DNA from: an uncultured bacterium
GTDB lineage: Bacteria > Cyanobacteriota > Vampirovibrionia > Gastranaerophilales > Gastranaerophilaceae
DNA: 64,000 bases
Direction of reading: 5' to 3'
Assembly (NCBI GenBank): GCA_902783835.1
Contig: CACZSN010000040.1
Location: forward strand, 1 to 64,000
Part shown: one piece after another, positions 43,662-52,445 of the stretch
Layout of the letters: every line of letters begins with the position of its first letter
How positions within the stretch are numbered: the first letter of the stretch is position 1
Position numbers and translations under genes: made by a program
The notes under the pieces: model-generated
The model's input: the letters and a program-made list of their open reading frames with translations, nothing else
Databases searched by the model: none
What the model was told of the DNA's origin: nothing

Positions 43662-43939
43662 TATATGCCTCGTTGTCTTTTTGCGGGAGAAACAAGTTCT
43701 TCTTCAAAGTTTGTAAATGTTCGGTGTAATCCTGTCATAGCGAGGATTTGTAAAACTTCAGGAGCGGCATTTTGGATGTATAATTTTTTGCCGTTCAAAA
43801 CTGCTACTCTATGAATATCCGAAATATTTTCAATATCTTGGAGTGCAATTTTGTCTATGGAAGAAAAATCTACCTCGATATCTTCCGAGTTTTCAAAATC
43901 AATATCCGAATTAATGTCAATATTCAATCTCGTATTCAT
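43661..43939 (-). CDS. STAS-domain-like protein
   Basis: This 92-aa protein has an STAS/anti-anti-sigma layout: IEVDFSSIDKIALQDIENISDIHRVAVLNGKKLYIQNAAPEVLQILAMTGLHRTF, with the D-x-S strand, the helix and the tGL-x-x-F end. The phosphorylatable Ser of the DSSG motif is absent (IALQDI), so regulation by a kinase of the SpoIIAB type is unlikely. It is in an operon with rsmI, behind a TTGAAA-17-TAAAAT promoter. A GGGAAAG ribosome binding site is present. Confidence 0.65.
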   Translation of the reverse strand: MNTRLNIDINSDIDFENSEDIEVDFSSIDKIALQDIENISDIHRVAVLNGKKLYIQNAAPEVLQILAMTGLHRTFTNFEEELVSPAKRQRGI

Positions 43940-43987
43940 TAATATCTTTCCCGAACTTATGCACGTATTTGTTGTGCAAGTAACACT

Positions 43988-44016
43988 ATTTTAATCTCTT
44001 TCTTGATTTGTTTCAA
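43988..44016 (-). promoter_or_regulatory. promoter of the STAS-rsmI operon
   Basis: Minus strand: TTGAAA (44011-44016), 17-bp spacer, TAAAAT (43988-43993). Half of the AACACT/AGTGTT motif lies at the predicted start, followed by a TGCAC...GTGCA inverted repeat in the leader. Confidence 0.68.
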
Positions 44017-44062
44017 GCTTCTTTACAATTTGTCCTGACCATGAAGCCTGTGGTTTTGGGGA

Positions 44063-44761
44063 TTACAAGTTTACTGCTTTTTTAAGTTGATTGTAATCCA
44101 TGTATTCATCAGCATTTCTGAATGATGAAGGTACGGTAACTCTGTTCATTTTGGAAGCATTTGCAAAGTTGATAACAGGTGTTCCGTGAATTACGGAATT
44201 GTTACAAACTTTTGTTCTTGCTCTCAATGTTTTGAGTTCTTTTTTAGCTGTAATTTTTTGTTTTACAGCTTGTTCAAGTTGTGTGTTTCTTAAGCTTTCT
44301 TGACTTTTGCGGTTAAACGAGTTCATCATTCTTGCAACTCCTGCAATTATGAGAAGTGCCAAAATTGCAAATGAGCCAAATCCGAAATCTTTTTTCATCG
44401 AACTCAACGGAATGATATTGCCGTTTGCGTATGTAAGTTCGAAGTTTGCAACATTTTTTCCGCTCAAGTTTACATAAGTGTTCTTTCCGTTTTGCATAAC
44501 GCTGATTTCTGTCATAACAGGAAGGTTGTCACAAATTGTTTTTACATTTTCGGAAACTGTTGTATTTTTAAGGTTAAGAACGATTTCATCAGATGAAATT
44601 ACATTCTTTTGAATTTTAGTTTTGTCCGTATTCAAGACAATTTTGCCTTGATTGCCGTAGTTTGCAACTTCCACGGAAGTTAATGTGTTTGAGAAACCGC
44701 AAGATCCCGTGACAAGGATACAACCACACAATATTGTTTTTACGAACAAGTCTTTCATCAT
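44063..44761 (-). CDS. exported protein with beta domain and internal membrane segment
   Basis: This 232-aa protein has an N-terminal hydrophobic signal (LFVKTILCGCILVTGSCG, Cys present, a possible lipoprotein). A beta-rich domain of about 90 residues (SVEVANYGNQGKIVLNTD...VNLSGKNVANFELTY) resembles AMIN domains in pattern. A second membrane segment (about residues 128-146, FGSFAILALLIIAGVARMM) and a basic tail follow. AMIN domains target proteins to peptidoglycan or the septum; the assignment is weak. The start carries two ATGs with GGAGTAAGGA upstream. Confidence 0.6.
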   Translation of the reverse strand: MMKDLFVKTILCGCILVTGSCGFSNTLTSVEVANYGNQGKIVLNTDKTKIQKNVISSDEIVLNLKNTTVSENVKTICDNLPVMTEISVMQNGKNTYVNLSGKNVANFELTYANGNIIPLSSMKKDFGFGSFAILALLIIAGVARMMNSFNRKSQESLRNTQLEQAVKQKITAKKELKTLRARTKVCNNSVIHGTPVINFANASKMNRVTVPSSFRNADEYMDYNQLKKAVNL

Positions 44762-44929
44762 TCCTTACTCCGTTTGCTTACCTTGTAACTTTATCTTATT
44801 TTTTTCTAAATTACATTGACCGAAATATTTAAAAATCAATATTAATCACAGGGTCTATATATTTTATTTTTCAACTAAAAATATGATGACTTTAAAAATT
44901 TTAATAATAAGTTATTTTTTTCAAAAATA

Positions 44930-44938
44930 TGGTAAAAT
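44930..44938 (+). promoter_or_regulatory. extended -10 before the GH13-like operon
   Basis: TG-G-TAAAAT precedes the ATG at 44967 by 28 nt, with GGAG between. No clear -35 was found. Confidence 0.45.
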
Positions 44939-44966
44939 CATTCATGATAAGTTCGGAGTATTTGCC

Positions 44967-47246
44967 ATGCTTGAATTTTTGTTTAAAAAAAATCGTAAAG
45001 AAGAAGTTGACCCGATGGGTAAACGTTTGTCTGAAATTTTGCAAAAATTAAAAGAGATTTATCGCGGTTATGATATTTCTGAGGGAAGAAAAGCATATTT
45101 ACGCAGAATGATTGAGACATATGGTTATTTGCCGTATCCTCATATCAAAGCTCTTGAAGAACTCAATGCTGCGGATACAATTTACGGTTTGGAAATAAAA
45201 TGGCGTTTGAACGGTGTTTTTGAAAACGATGATTTTAAATTCAACAAAGGTCAAATTTCTCCGGTATCACGAGCAGGAATTACAAATTCAGATTGGTTAA
45301 AAAAAGAGCAACATAATATTAAATTAATCAACCTTGCTTCTCTTGGCAACGGTAATTATTCTCCTGCTCCGGGAAATTTTGTTGATTGGTTAAAACAAAT
45401 TTTGATATTGCCTTCGGGAAATCTTGAAAAAAATATTTTAGGAACGACTATTTATTTGGTTCCTTTTCATCCTCGTGATTTTGGATGTGCATATCTTCCG
45501 AGTTCTACGGAAATAAGTGATGCCGTGAAGGATGATTATTTGACTGCAAAATTGGGAATTTCCGCACAAGAACAGGTTAAGTTATTTATTACTCTTGCTC
45601 AACTTGCCGGACATCCTGTAATTTATGACATTTTGCCCCAAACAAGCAGATTTTCAAAGGAAGTTTTGGTAAATCCGTCGATTGTCAGATGGATGGATGT
45701 AAATGCTTTAATCTCGTCGATTAATGATGAAATTGATAAGCAGGCTGCAAACTTGTTTAAAAAATACGGTCAAGATGATGCAAAAATCATTATGAATGTG
45801 GCAAAAAGTATTCTGAAATCAGGTTCTGATGATATGAGCGAACATTATAAGCCGATGTATGAAGAACTTTCGGAAACTTTAATGCCAAAGAAAAAAGTTA
45901 TTTCCGAAAAAATGACACAAAAAGCCGAACAGATTAAGTTGGCAAATCGTGCTAAAGCATTGATTGCAGAGGTTGAAGGTTCGGAAAATATAATTTGTGA
46001 AAATGATATTAAAAAACAGGGTGCGGATATTGAAAGATTAATTTCGGAAGGTTTATGGCCTGTTCCCGGTGGTGCTTGGTGTTCTTCGGGAGTTCCGATT
46101 TTTGACAGAATGTCCGAAACGGGTGATTTCCCAATGTTTAAACATTATGATTATCAGGGAAATGACGTTACCAAGTTTGCAAATTTAGATTGCCAATCAC
46201 CATATTATTTTGTTTATCTCGAAAGCGGTGATTACAATATGCCGGTGATAAATTATTTTGTTTCTAAAATAAAAAATCTGTGTAAAACCTATCATTTTGA
46301 CGGTATAAGAGTTGATCATATTGACCATGTTGTCGATGCTTATTCTCAAAAAGGTGACAGACCGATTAGTTATCGTGCTCCTAAGTATGTTTTGGCAAAA
46401 TTAAATGAAACATTGAAACAAGAATTTCCTCATTTTGCTTCACTTGCGGAATATATGTTGGGCGAAAATAATATTAAAGAATATCACAGAGAAATGCATT
46501 TTGATGTTCTTTGGGGAAATGATATAATTGCTCAAAACTGCAAAACTCCATATGAGATTATCAATAATAATAAGGATTTGAAGTCTTACAATAAAGCACC
46601 GTTGACAAGAGGTTCTGTTTCGATTTTAAAAACATATAACAATCAAGACGGAGAATTTAGGGATATTAATCAATATCCTGCACAATTAGGTGAAGCCGGT
46701 GCTTTGTTCAAATGGTTTAAATTGCACTTCATTCCCGGAGGCGACAAGGCTCAAAGACCTATTATGTATGTTGACGGTGATGAATCGTTTACAATGGTCG
46801 GAACAGAAGCTTGTATCGGTTCGGAAGTGTCTCTTTGTCGAGCAAAAAATTACGGATTTTTTGAAAAATTTGATGCTATCGGCAGGTTTGCAAGAAATAA
46901 TGAACTTCTTACCGAAGGAGAAGCTCAAATTATAACTCAAACTGATAACGGATTTGTTTGTTGGGCGGTTACAAAACCTTCGTCCAAAGAAACAATGTTC
47001 GTAGTTGCAAATTATCTTGCTCCGACTGAATTGGTTTTCGAAAACGGAATGAGAACTATTCGCGAAGGTGCTTCCGTATATGATTCTTCAATTGATGTAC
47101 CGAAAGAATTTACGGGTGCTTTTGAATATGTTTACAATTATGAAACAAAACAGTATGAAGAACGACAAATCGAAAATTTCAATCATTCGTTTGTCTTCGA
47201 CAGACTTGAACCGTCAGAATTTAGATTTTATAAATTGGTCAAATAA
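44967..47246 (+). CDS. GH13-like alpha-amylase family protein
   Basis: This 759-aa protein has a GH13 barrel in its second half. Region II is FDGIRVDHIDHVVDA, with the nucleophile Asp. Region III is SLAEYMLGE, with the acid Glu. Region IV appears as TYNNQDGEF, where most members have NHD. Region I is not obvious. A long N-terminal part (about residues 1-350) matches no domain I know. It has no signal peptide, so it should act on cytoplasmic glucans or sugar phosphates. The ATG at 44967 follows GGAG; an ATG at 44883 would add 28 residues without a ribosome binding site. Its stop overlaps the nagZ start. Confidence 0.72.
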   Translation: MLEFLFKKNRKEEVDPMGKRLSEILQKLKEIYRGYDISEGRKAYLRRMIETYGYLPYPHIKALEELNAADTIYGLEIKWRLNGVFENDDFKFNKGQISPVSRAGITNSDWLKKEQHNIKLINLASLGNGNYSPAPGNFVDWLKQILILPSGNLEKNILGTTIYLVPFHPRDFGCAYLPSSTEISDAVKDDYLTAKLGISAQEQVKLFITLAQLAGHPVIYDILPQTSRFSKEVLVNPSIVRWMDVNALISSINDEIDKQAANLFKKYGQDDAKIIMNVAKSILKSGSDDMSEHYKPMYEELSETLMPKKKVISEKMTQKAEQIKLANRAKALIAEVEGSENIICENDIKKQGADIERLISEGLWPVPGGAWCSSGVPIFDRMSETGDFPMFKHYDYQGNDVTKFANLDCQSPYYFVYLESGDYNMPVINYFVSKIKNLCKTYHFDGIRVDHIDHVVDAYSQKGDRPISYRAPKYVLAKLNETLKQEFPHFASLAEYMLGENNIKEYHREMHFDVLWGNDIIAQNCKTPYEIINNNKDLKSYNKAPLTRGSVSILKTYNNQDGEFRDINQYPAQLGEAGALFKWFKLHFIPGGDKAQRPIMYVDGDESFTMVGTEACIGSEVSLCRAKNYGFFEKFDAIGRFARNNELLTEGEAQIITQTDNGFVCWAVTKPSSKETMFVVANYLAPTELVFENGMRTIREGASVYDSSIDVPKEFTGAFEYVYNYETKQYEERQIENFNHSFVFDRLEPSEFRFYKLVK

Positions 47247-48241
47247 TGTATTCATTAAGAAATAAAATTAATCAACTTTTTATTATCGGATTTGAAGGGG
47301 ATAATGTCGATAAATGTGACATTTTTATCGAACTTTCAAAAAATGGTCTCGGCGGAGCAATATTTTTTACTCAAAATATTTTTTCCGAAGAACAATTTAA
47401 AAAAAATACCGATAAAATTAAGAATATGTCTTTGATTTCGCCGTTTTTGAGTATTGATCAGGAAGGCGGAAGAGTTGAGCGTACGGAAAATATTCATAAC
47501 GGAAAAAAATATTTGAGTGCAAAAGATGCCGCATCAAGAGGGATTGATTTCGTTGAAAAACAAACAAGAGAACTTTGCGAGGAGCTTTTGTCTTTTGGAA
47601 TAAATATGAATTTTGCTCCGGTTTTGGATACAAATACAAATCCCCAAAATCCGATTATTGGTGTAAGAGCATATGGTGATAACCCCGATGATGTTATAAA
47701 ATTTGCCGTTCCTGTTTTTAAAATTCATAAGGAAATGGGTATAATTCCCGTCGGAAAGCACTTCCCTGGACATGGGGATACCGCAACGGATTCGCATTTG
47801 GAAATGCCGATAGTAAAACTTTCTCGGGAAGAAATGGAACAGACTCATTTGAAACCCTTTAAAGTTGCCATTCAAAACGGTTTGGATGCTGTAATGGTTT
47901 CTCATGTTTATTATACTTGCTACGATGAAAAACCTTGTCCTGCAACATTATCAAAGAATGTTTCAACAAATTTATTAAGAAATGAACTTTCTTTTAAAGG
48001 TCTCGTTATATCTGATGATATGGTAATGGGTGCCGTATCGGATAAAAATCCTTTTGAAATATATATAAAGGCTTTAAAGGCAGGTATAAACGTATTTTTA
48101 TACAGATATTCAGACGAAAAATTGATTTCAATTTTGGATTTTATTGAAAATTCTGCAAAAAATGATGAAGAACTTTTGGCAAAAATTAATAAATCTTTTG
48201 AAAATGTGATAGAATTGAAACACATGTATAATATTTTATAG
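47246..48241 (+). CDS. nagZ: beta-N-acetylhexosaminidase (GH3)
   Basis: NagZ (331 aa) releases N-acetylglucosamine from muropeptide fragments in the cytoplasm during peptidoglycan recycling. GH3 features are SIDQEGGRVERT, the catalytic loop KHFPGHGDTATDSH (His/Asp dyad, about residues 171-184) and the nucleophile in LVISDDMVMGAV. It starts in the stop codon of the GH13-like gene (TAATG), so the two are co-translated. No signal peptide is present, as expected for NagZ. Confidence 0.91.
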   Translation: MYSLRNKINQLFIIGFEGDNVDKCDIFIELSKNGLGGAIFFTQNIFSEEQFKKNTDKIKNMSLISPFLSIDQEGGRVERTENIHNGKKYLSAKDAASRGIDFVEKQTRELCEELLSFGINMNFAPVLDTNTNPQNPIIGVRAYGDNPDDVIKFAVPVFKIHKEMGIIPVGKHFPGHGDTATDSHLEMPIVKLSREEMEQTHLKPFKVAIQNGLDAVMVSHVYYTCYDEKPCPATLSKNVSTNLLRNELSFKGLVISDDMVMGAVSDKNPFEIYIKALKAGINVFLYRYSDEKLISILDFIENSAKNDEELLAKINKSFENVIELKHMYNIL

Positions 48242-48255
48242 ATTAGGAGGTACAG

Positions 48256-48762
48256 ATGAAAAAATTATTGGCAACAGCTATGGTAATGGCAGTAGGTTTG
48301 ACAGCAACCGCAGGTGTTCTTAACAAAGTTGATAATGCTTTAAATAAAGCTGATACAGCTGTTACAAAATCATTAAACAATGCGGCTGATAAGAAAAATG
48401 CCGTTAAAAATAACGTAAATGCAAAACAAAAAGAAGCAGCAGCAAAAAAAGCCGCTCAAGAAAAGAAAGTTGCTGAAGCAAAAAAAGCACAACAAGCAAA
48501 AGTTGCAGCTGAAAAGAAAAAAATCGAAGACGCTAAAAAAGCTCAAAAAGCAAAAGTAGAAGCTCAAAAGAAAAAAGTAGAAGATGCAAAAAAAGCTCAA
48601 AAAGCAAAAGCAGAAGCTCAAAAGAAAAAGATTGAAAATGCTAAAAAAGCTCAACAAGACAAAATAAACGCTCAAAAGAAAAAAGCTGAACAACAAAAAG
48701 CAGCAAACAAGAAAAAACTTCAAGAAAAGAAAAATACTTTGAAAGAACTTACAACTTGGTAG
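48256..48762 (+). CDS. secreted Lys/Ala-rich coiled-coil repeat protein
   Basis: This 168-aa protein has a signal peptide (MKKLLATAMVMAVGLTATAG) and then a long basic helix. The central part is three perfect-length 18-residue repeats (KKK-I/V-E-D/N-AKKAQ...) encoded by 54-bp DNA repeats at 48514-48675, with degenerate units on both sides. The charge pattern suggests a coiled coil in the periplasm or on the surface, possibly binding acidic polymers. AGGAGG lies 8 nt before the ATG. A strong terminator follows. No family assignment. Confidence 0.78.
   Translation: MKKLLATAMVMAVGLTATAGVLNKVDNALNKADTAVTKSLNNAADKKNAVKNNVNAKQKEAAAKKAAQEKKVAEAKKAQQAKVAAEKKKIEDAKKAQKAKVEAQKKKVEDAKKAQKAKAEAQKKKIENAKKAQQDKINAQKKKAEQQKAANKKKLQEKKNTLKELTTW
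48514..48675 (+). repeat. three 54-bp coding tandem repeats
   Basis: Units begin at 48514, 48568 and 48622, each AAGAAAAAA/G-type and 54 bp long, with a partial unit from 48676. They encode 18-residue helical repeats and could vary in copy number between strains. Confidence 0.85.
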
Positions 48763-48782
48763 TTTTAAATTAAAATAATTGA

Positions 48783-48806
48783 GGCGGTTTAACGACCGCC
48801 TTTTTT
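48783..48806 (+). terminator. rho-independent terminator
   Basis: GGCGGT-TTAACG-ACCGCC followed by six T lies 21 nt after the repeat-protein gene. Confidence 0.93.
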
Positions 48807-48807
48807 A

Positions 48808-48836
48808 TTGAGAAAAAAATATGTTTGATATATAAT
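48808..48836 (+). promoter_or_regulatory. promoter of uppS-rdgB
   Basis: TTGAGA (48808-48813), 17-bp spacer, TATAAT (48831-48836). The AGAGG ribosome binding site and ATG at 48862 follow. Confidence 0.78.
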
Positions 48837-48861
48837 TTTCTCAAATTTACAGAGGTATGAA

Positions 48862-49602
48862 ATGGTTGCAGTAACAGAAGAAAAAACGGTAGAGAGTGTA
48901 GTAAAAGACACATCTTTGAAGCATATTGCGGTAATTATGGACGGAAACAGAAGATGGGCAAAGGAAAAACATTTGCCGTCCGCGATGGGGCATTCAAAAG
49001 GAGTGGAGGCTTTGAAAAAAATATTAAAAGCTTGTCATTCTTTTGGTGTTGAATACTTGACTGTATACGCTTTTTCGACTGAAAATTGGAATCGCTCAAA
49101 AGAAGAAGTTAATTTTTTGATGACTTTACTTGCAAATACATTGAAAAATGAACTTTCAGAGCTTGATGAAAATGAAGTTCGTATTAAATTTATCGGTGAT
49201 ATCGAAGGTTTAAATCCTGATTTGCAAAAGATATTGAGAAATTCAGAAGAACAAACGGCGGATAATACGGGAGTAAAACTTCAAATTGCATTTAATTACG
49301 GTTCTCGTATGGAAATTGCAAATGCTTGTAAAAGAATTGCTCAACAAGTAAAAGATGGGGTCTTAAACATAGAAGATATAACTGAAAACACTATTAGTGC
49401 TAATCTCTATACATCGGAAATCCCTGATCCTGATTTACTTATCAGAACAGGCGGAGAAAAAAGAATAAGTAATTATTTGATGTGGCAGTGTGCATATTCC
49501 GAAATTTATGTAACAAACACGTTTTGGCCTGAATTTGATAAAGATTCGCTTGCAGAAGCTATTTTCGAGTACGGAAGAAGAACGAGAAGATTTGGAAAAT
49601 AG
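48862..49602 (+). CDS. uppS: isoprenyl (undecaprenyl diphosphate) synthase
   Basis: UppS (246 aa) makes the cis-polyprenyl diphosphate carrier lipid for cell wall and glycan synthesis. Motifs are HIAVIMDGNRRWAKEKHLP (active-site Asp, about residues 21-39), TVYAFSTENWNRSKEEV, FNYGSRMEI and DLLIRTGGEKRISNYLMWQCAYSEIY. An N-terminal extension of about 20 residues is normal. AGAGG precedes the ATG. It is followed 1 nt later by rdgB. A degenerate palindrome copy, AACACTATTAGTGCT, lies inside at 49387-49401. Confidence 0.96.
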   Translation: MVAVTEEKTVESVVKDTSLKHIAVIMDGNRRWAKEKHLPSAMGHSKGVEALKKILKACHSFGVEYLTVYAFSTENWNRSKEEVNFLMTLLANTLKNELSELDENEVRIKFIGDIEGLNPDLQKILRNSEEQTADNTGVKLQIAFNYGSRMEIANACKRIAQQVKDGVLNIEDITENTISANLYTSEIPDPDLLIRTGGEKRISNYLMWQCAYSEIYVTNTFWPEFDKDSLAEAIFEYGRRTRRFGK

Positions 49603-49603
49603 A

Positions 49604-50203
49604 ATGATTATAACGGTTGCGTCGGGAAATCTTCATAAAGTTGAAGAAATGAACGGAATAAATCCGTTTAAAGATATTGTGTTGAAAAAAATTGACGGGG
49701 ATTTTAATCCTGTTGAAGACGGAGAAACTTTTGAAGAAAATGCAATTATAAAGGCAAAAGAAGCTTCTTCGATAGTGAAAGATTATGCTCTTGCAGATGA
49801 TACGGGACTTTGCGTTGATGCTCTTGACGGAGCACCGGGATTGCATACGGCAAGATATGCCCCGACTCAGGACGAAAAAATCAAGAAACTTCTTGCTGCG
49901 CTTGAGGGTGTTCCTTTTGAAAAACGAACCGCTCGTTTTATTTGCAATATGGTTTTGACCGATAAAAACGGAAATGTTGTTCATAAAACAGTCGGAAAAA
50001 TTGAAGGTTATATTGCGGAAAAAGCCGCAGGCTGCGGAGGATTTGGGTATGATCCGATTTTTTACGTAAAAGAATACGGAATGACATTGGCAGAGCTTCC
50101 CGACGGTGAAAAAAACAAAATTTCTCATCGTTTTAATGCACTTCTTCCGATGCTTGAATTCATTTCCTCTGAAGAGTTTGTTTCTTACCAAAATGAACAC
50201 TGA
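49604..50203 (+). CDS. rdgB: XTP/dITP diphosphatase (RdgB/HAM1 family)
   Basis: This 199-aa house-cleaning pyrophosphatase removes dITP and XTP from the nucleotide pool. Motifs are TVASGNLHKVEEM at the N terminus, FEENAIIKAKEA, ALADDTGLCVDALDGAPGLHTARYA and GGFGYDPIF. The ATG at 49604 is chosen because it gives the family N terminus, with GGAAAAT upstream; an in-frame start at 49535 would lie inside uppS. Confidence 0.94.
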   Translation: MIITVASGNLHKVEEMNGINPFKDIVLKKIDGDFNPVEDGETFEENAIIKAKEASSIVKDYALADDTGLCVDALDGAPGLHTARYAPTQDEKIKKLLAALEGVPFEKRTARFICNMVLTDKNGNVVHKTVGKIEGYIAEKAAGCGGFGYDPIFYVKEYGMTLAELPDGEKNKISHRFNALLPMLEFISSEEFVSYQNEH

Positions 50204-50252
50204 TATTAACTTTGGATAAAAATTTGTTACAATCTCTAAAATACTGTAAGAG

Positions 50253-50297
50253 AGCGTATTCCCCGACAGGAGTGTGGATTTTTTCATAAAATACGCT
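50253..50297 (+). promoter_or_regulatory. inverted repeat in the leader of the second TPR gene
   Basis: AGCGTATT (50253-50260) pairs perfectly with AATACGCT (50290-50297) across 29 nt that include GACAGGAGTGTGG. It lies 34 nt before the ATG at 50331. It could be a regulatory RNA fold, an operator or a weak terminator of rdgB. Confidence 0.35.
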
Positions 50298-50330
50298 AAA
50301 ATAGATTTGTAGATAAATCGGAAAAATATT

Positions 50331-52445
50331 ATGAAACGAAATAAGATATTAACAGTAGCAATAGCAACAATGATGTTTACGGCAGTTCCTTCTTTTGCGG
50401 AAACTTATAACGATGTTGCTCCAAGTTTTTATTTTACACAAGGACAAAATTTTTATAAAGGCGGTCAATACACAAGTGCTATAAAGTCTTTCAGAAAGGC
50501 ACTCAGAGAAAATCCGCTTGATTCGTCCTCAGAAATAGGAATTATTAATTCCTATATTTCAAGAGCAAAATATTATAACGATTCTGTTAATATGCCCCAA
50601 AAAGCAATTGCAGACTTGAAATCGGCACTTTTTTATTTTGTATGTTTTGATGAAACATCGAGAAGCAAATACTCGGAAGCATATACGGCAGCAATTACGA
50701 GTTTGAATACTCTCGAAAACTCTTTGAAGGCGGATATCACGGCTAACGGCTTTGTTAAATCCGCAAAAAATTTACGTGTTCAAGGTGAATTTGCGGCGGC
50801 CGGATATGATTTTTACAGAGCAAAAGGTGATCCGAAAAATGCTGTTGTTGCAAACATCGGTTTGGGTGATGTAATGAAGATTTTGGGAAAACCAAATGAT
50901 TCCGTTAAATATTATGAGACAGCGATGAATCTTGCTCCCGATAATACGGAATTAAGGTTGAAAATTGCCCGTGCATATGAAGAATCCGGTCAATACGCAC
51001 TTGCGGCGGAACATTACAATTATGCTCTTCAAAATTCAAATGAAAAGGAAGAAATTTTAAATTCACTTGAAAAAATTTGTCGACAAAGGGTTGAACAAAA
51101 TCCTTCGGATGCGGAAGCTCATTGTAATTTGGGGGTAATTTACCAAAAACGCGGATATTACGATAATGCCCTTGTTGAGTATGCAAAGGCTGATAAATTA
51201 AATCCGGCATTATTAACTTCAAAAGTTAACGCTTCCGTTTTGTATTATGACCAAAAAAAATATAAAGAATCTGTAGAATCCGCAAATAAGGCGCTTTTGA
51301 TTGACCCGAAAAATATCAAGGCTCGTTTGCAAAAAGCAAAATGTTTCCAAGCTTTGAGTATGTGGGAAAATGCTACCGAAGAATATAAAAATGTTTTGAA
51401 ATATGACAAATCTAATTCGGAAGCACAATTCGGACTTGCAGATATTTATTCTAAAAATATGCCGGCAGAGGATGCCATTTCTACAATTCAATCGGAAGGA
51501 ATTGAACTTTCTCCGGAATTTTATGCACAAGCGGCTTATACTGCACATAAAAACAAAAATATTGATAAGGCGATTAAATTCTATAAACTTGCTATTAATT
51601 CAAATTCTGATGATGTTTCGCTTTATTTGAATTTGGGACAAATTTATAACGGACAGGAAAAATATCCGGAAGCTCTTGCTATTGTTGAATCAGCAAAACA
51701 AAAATTCCCCAATGACACTCAAGTTCAGCAATTGTATAACTCAATTAAATCAAGATATACAGGTTCAATATATGATTCCGCATCCGAACTTGCAAGCAAA
51801 GGTGATTATGCAGGGGCAATAGCTAAATATCAACAGATTATCCCTCAGGGTTATGATAGTTATGTCGGAATAGCAAGTGTTTATCAAATGCAAAAAAATT
51901 ATCCTCAAGCTTTAGAATATTATAAGAAAGCTCTTGAGAAAAAACCGACGGATGAAGCCGTATTAATTACTGCTGCGGGTATTTGCATTCAACAGGATAA
52001 TTTGAAAGAAGCTCAAGAGTTTCTTAATAAAGTTCCTAACAAAAATTCTGCAAAATTTAAAGAAATGCAAAATTATATATCCGCTCAAAACACTGATGCT
52101 GAGTTTAACAGAGCTATTGAAAAGTATGAAGCTCAAGATTATAAAACAGCGGAAGTTATTTTGACCGGTCTTATAAATAAAAAAGTTGGCGGTTATATGC
52201 CTCATTATTACCGTGCTATGGTTTATGATGCGTTGGGTAACTATCAAAAAGCAGTCGCTGATTATGAGGCTGTTGTTGCTAAAGATTCATCAATTGCTCT
52301 TGTTTACTACTCATTAGGTGTCGATTATGACAGTTTGGGCAATTTTGCACGTGCGGTACAAAACTACAAAAAATTCTTAGAATTATCAAAAGGTGTCGAT
52401 GATTATACAAAATACGCAAGACAAAGAATTCAGCAATCTAAATAG
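50331..52445 (+). CDS. TPR-repeat protein with signal peptide
   Basis: This 704-aa protein has a signal peptide (MKRNKILTVAIATMMFTAVPSFA, cleavage before E). Fifteen or more tetratricopeptide repeats follow, for example YYDNALVEYAKADKLNPA and YPQALEYYKKALEKKPTD. It ends in YSLGVDYDSLGNFARAVQNYKKFLELS, much like the end of the TPR protein at 29528, so they are probably paralogues. It should be periplasmic or surface exposed. Its end overlaps the dus gene by 47 nt in another frame. Confidence 0.86.
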   Translation: MKRNKILTVAIATMMFTAVPSFAETYNDVAPSFYFTQGQNFYKGGQYTSAIKSFRKALRENPLDSSSEIGIINSYISRAKYYNDSVNMPQKAIADLKSALFYFVCFDETSRSKYSEAYTAAITSLNTLENSLKADITANGFVKSAKNLRVQGEFAAAGYDFYRAKGDPKNAVVANIGLGDVMKILGKPNDSVKYYETAMNLAPDNTELRLKIARAYEESGQYALAAEHYNYALQNSNEKEEILNSLEKICRQRVEQNPSDAEAHCNLGVIYQKRGYYDNALVEYAKADKLNPALLTSKVNASVLYYDQKKYKESVESANKALLIDPKNIKARLQKAKCFQALSMWENATEEYKNVLKYDKSNSEAQFGLADIYSKNMPAEDAISTIQSEGIELSPEFYAQAAYTAHKNKNIDKAIKFYKLAINSNSDDVSLYLNLGQIYNGQEKYPEALAIVESAKQKFPNDTQVQQLYNSIKSRYTGSIYDSASELASKGDYAGAIAKYQQIIPQGYDSYVGIASVYQMQKNYPQALEYYKKALEKKPTDEAVLITAAGICIQQDNLKEAQEFLNKVPNKNSAKFKEMQNYISAQNTDAEFNRAIEKYEAQDYKTAEVILTGLINKKVGGYMPHYYRAMVYDALGNYQKAVADYEAVVAKDSSIALVYYSLGVDYDSLGNFARAVQNYKKFLELSKGVDDYTKYARQRIQQSK

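Noticed and set aside
48373-48723. Antisense ORF of 116 aa rich in F, L and C
   Set aside because: It is the reverse reading of the AAG/AAA-rich 54-bp repeats; low complexity gives long open frames.
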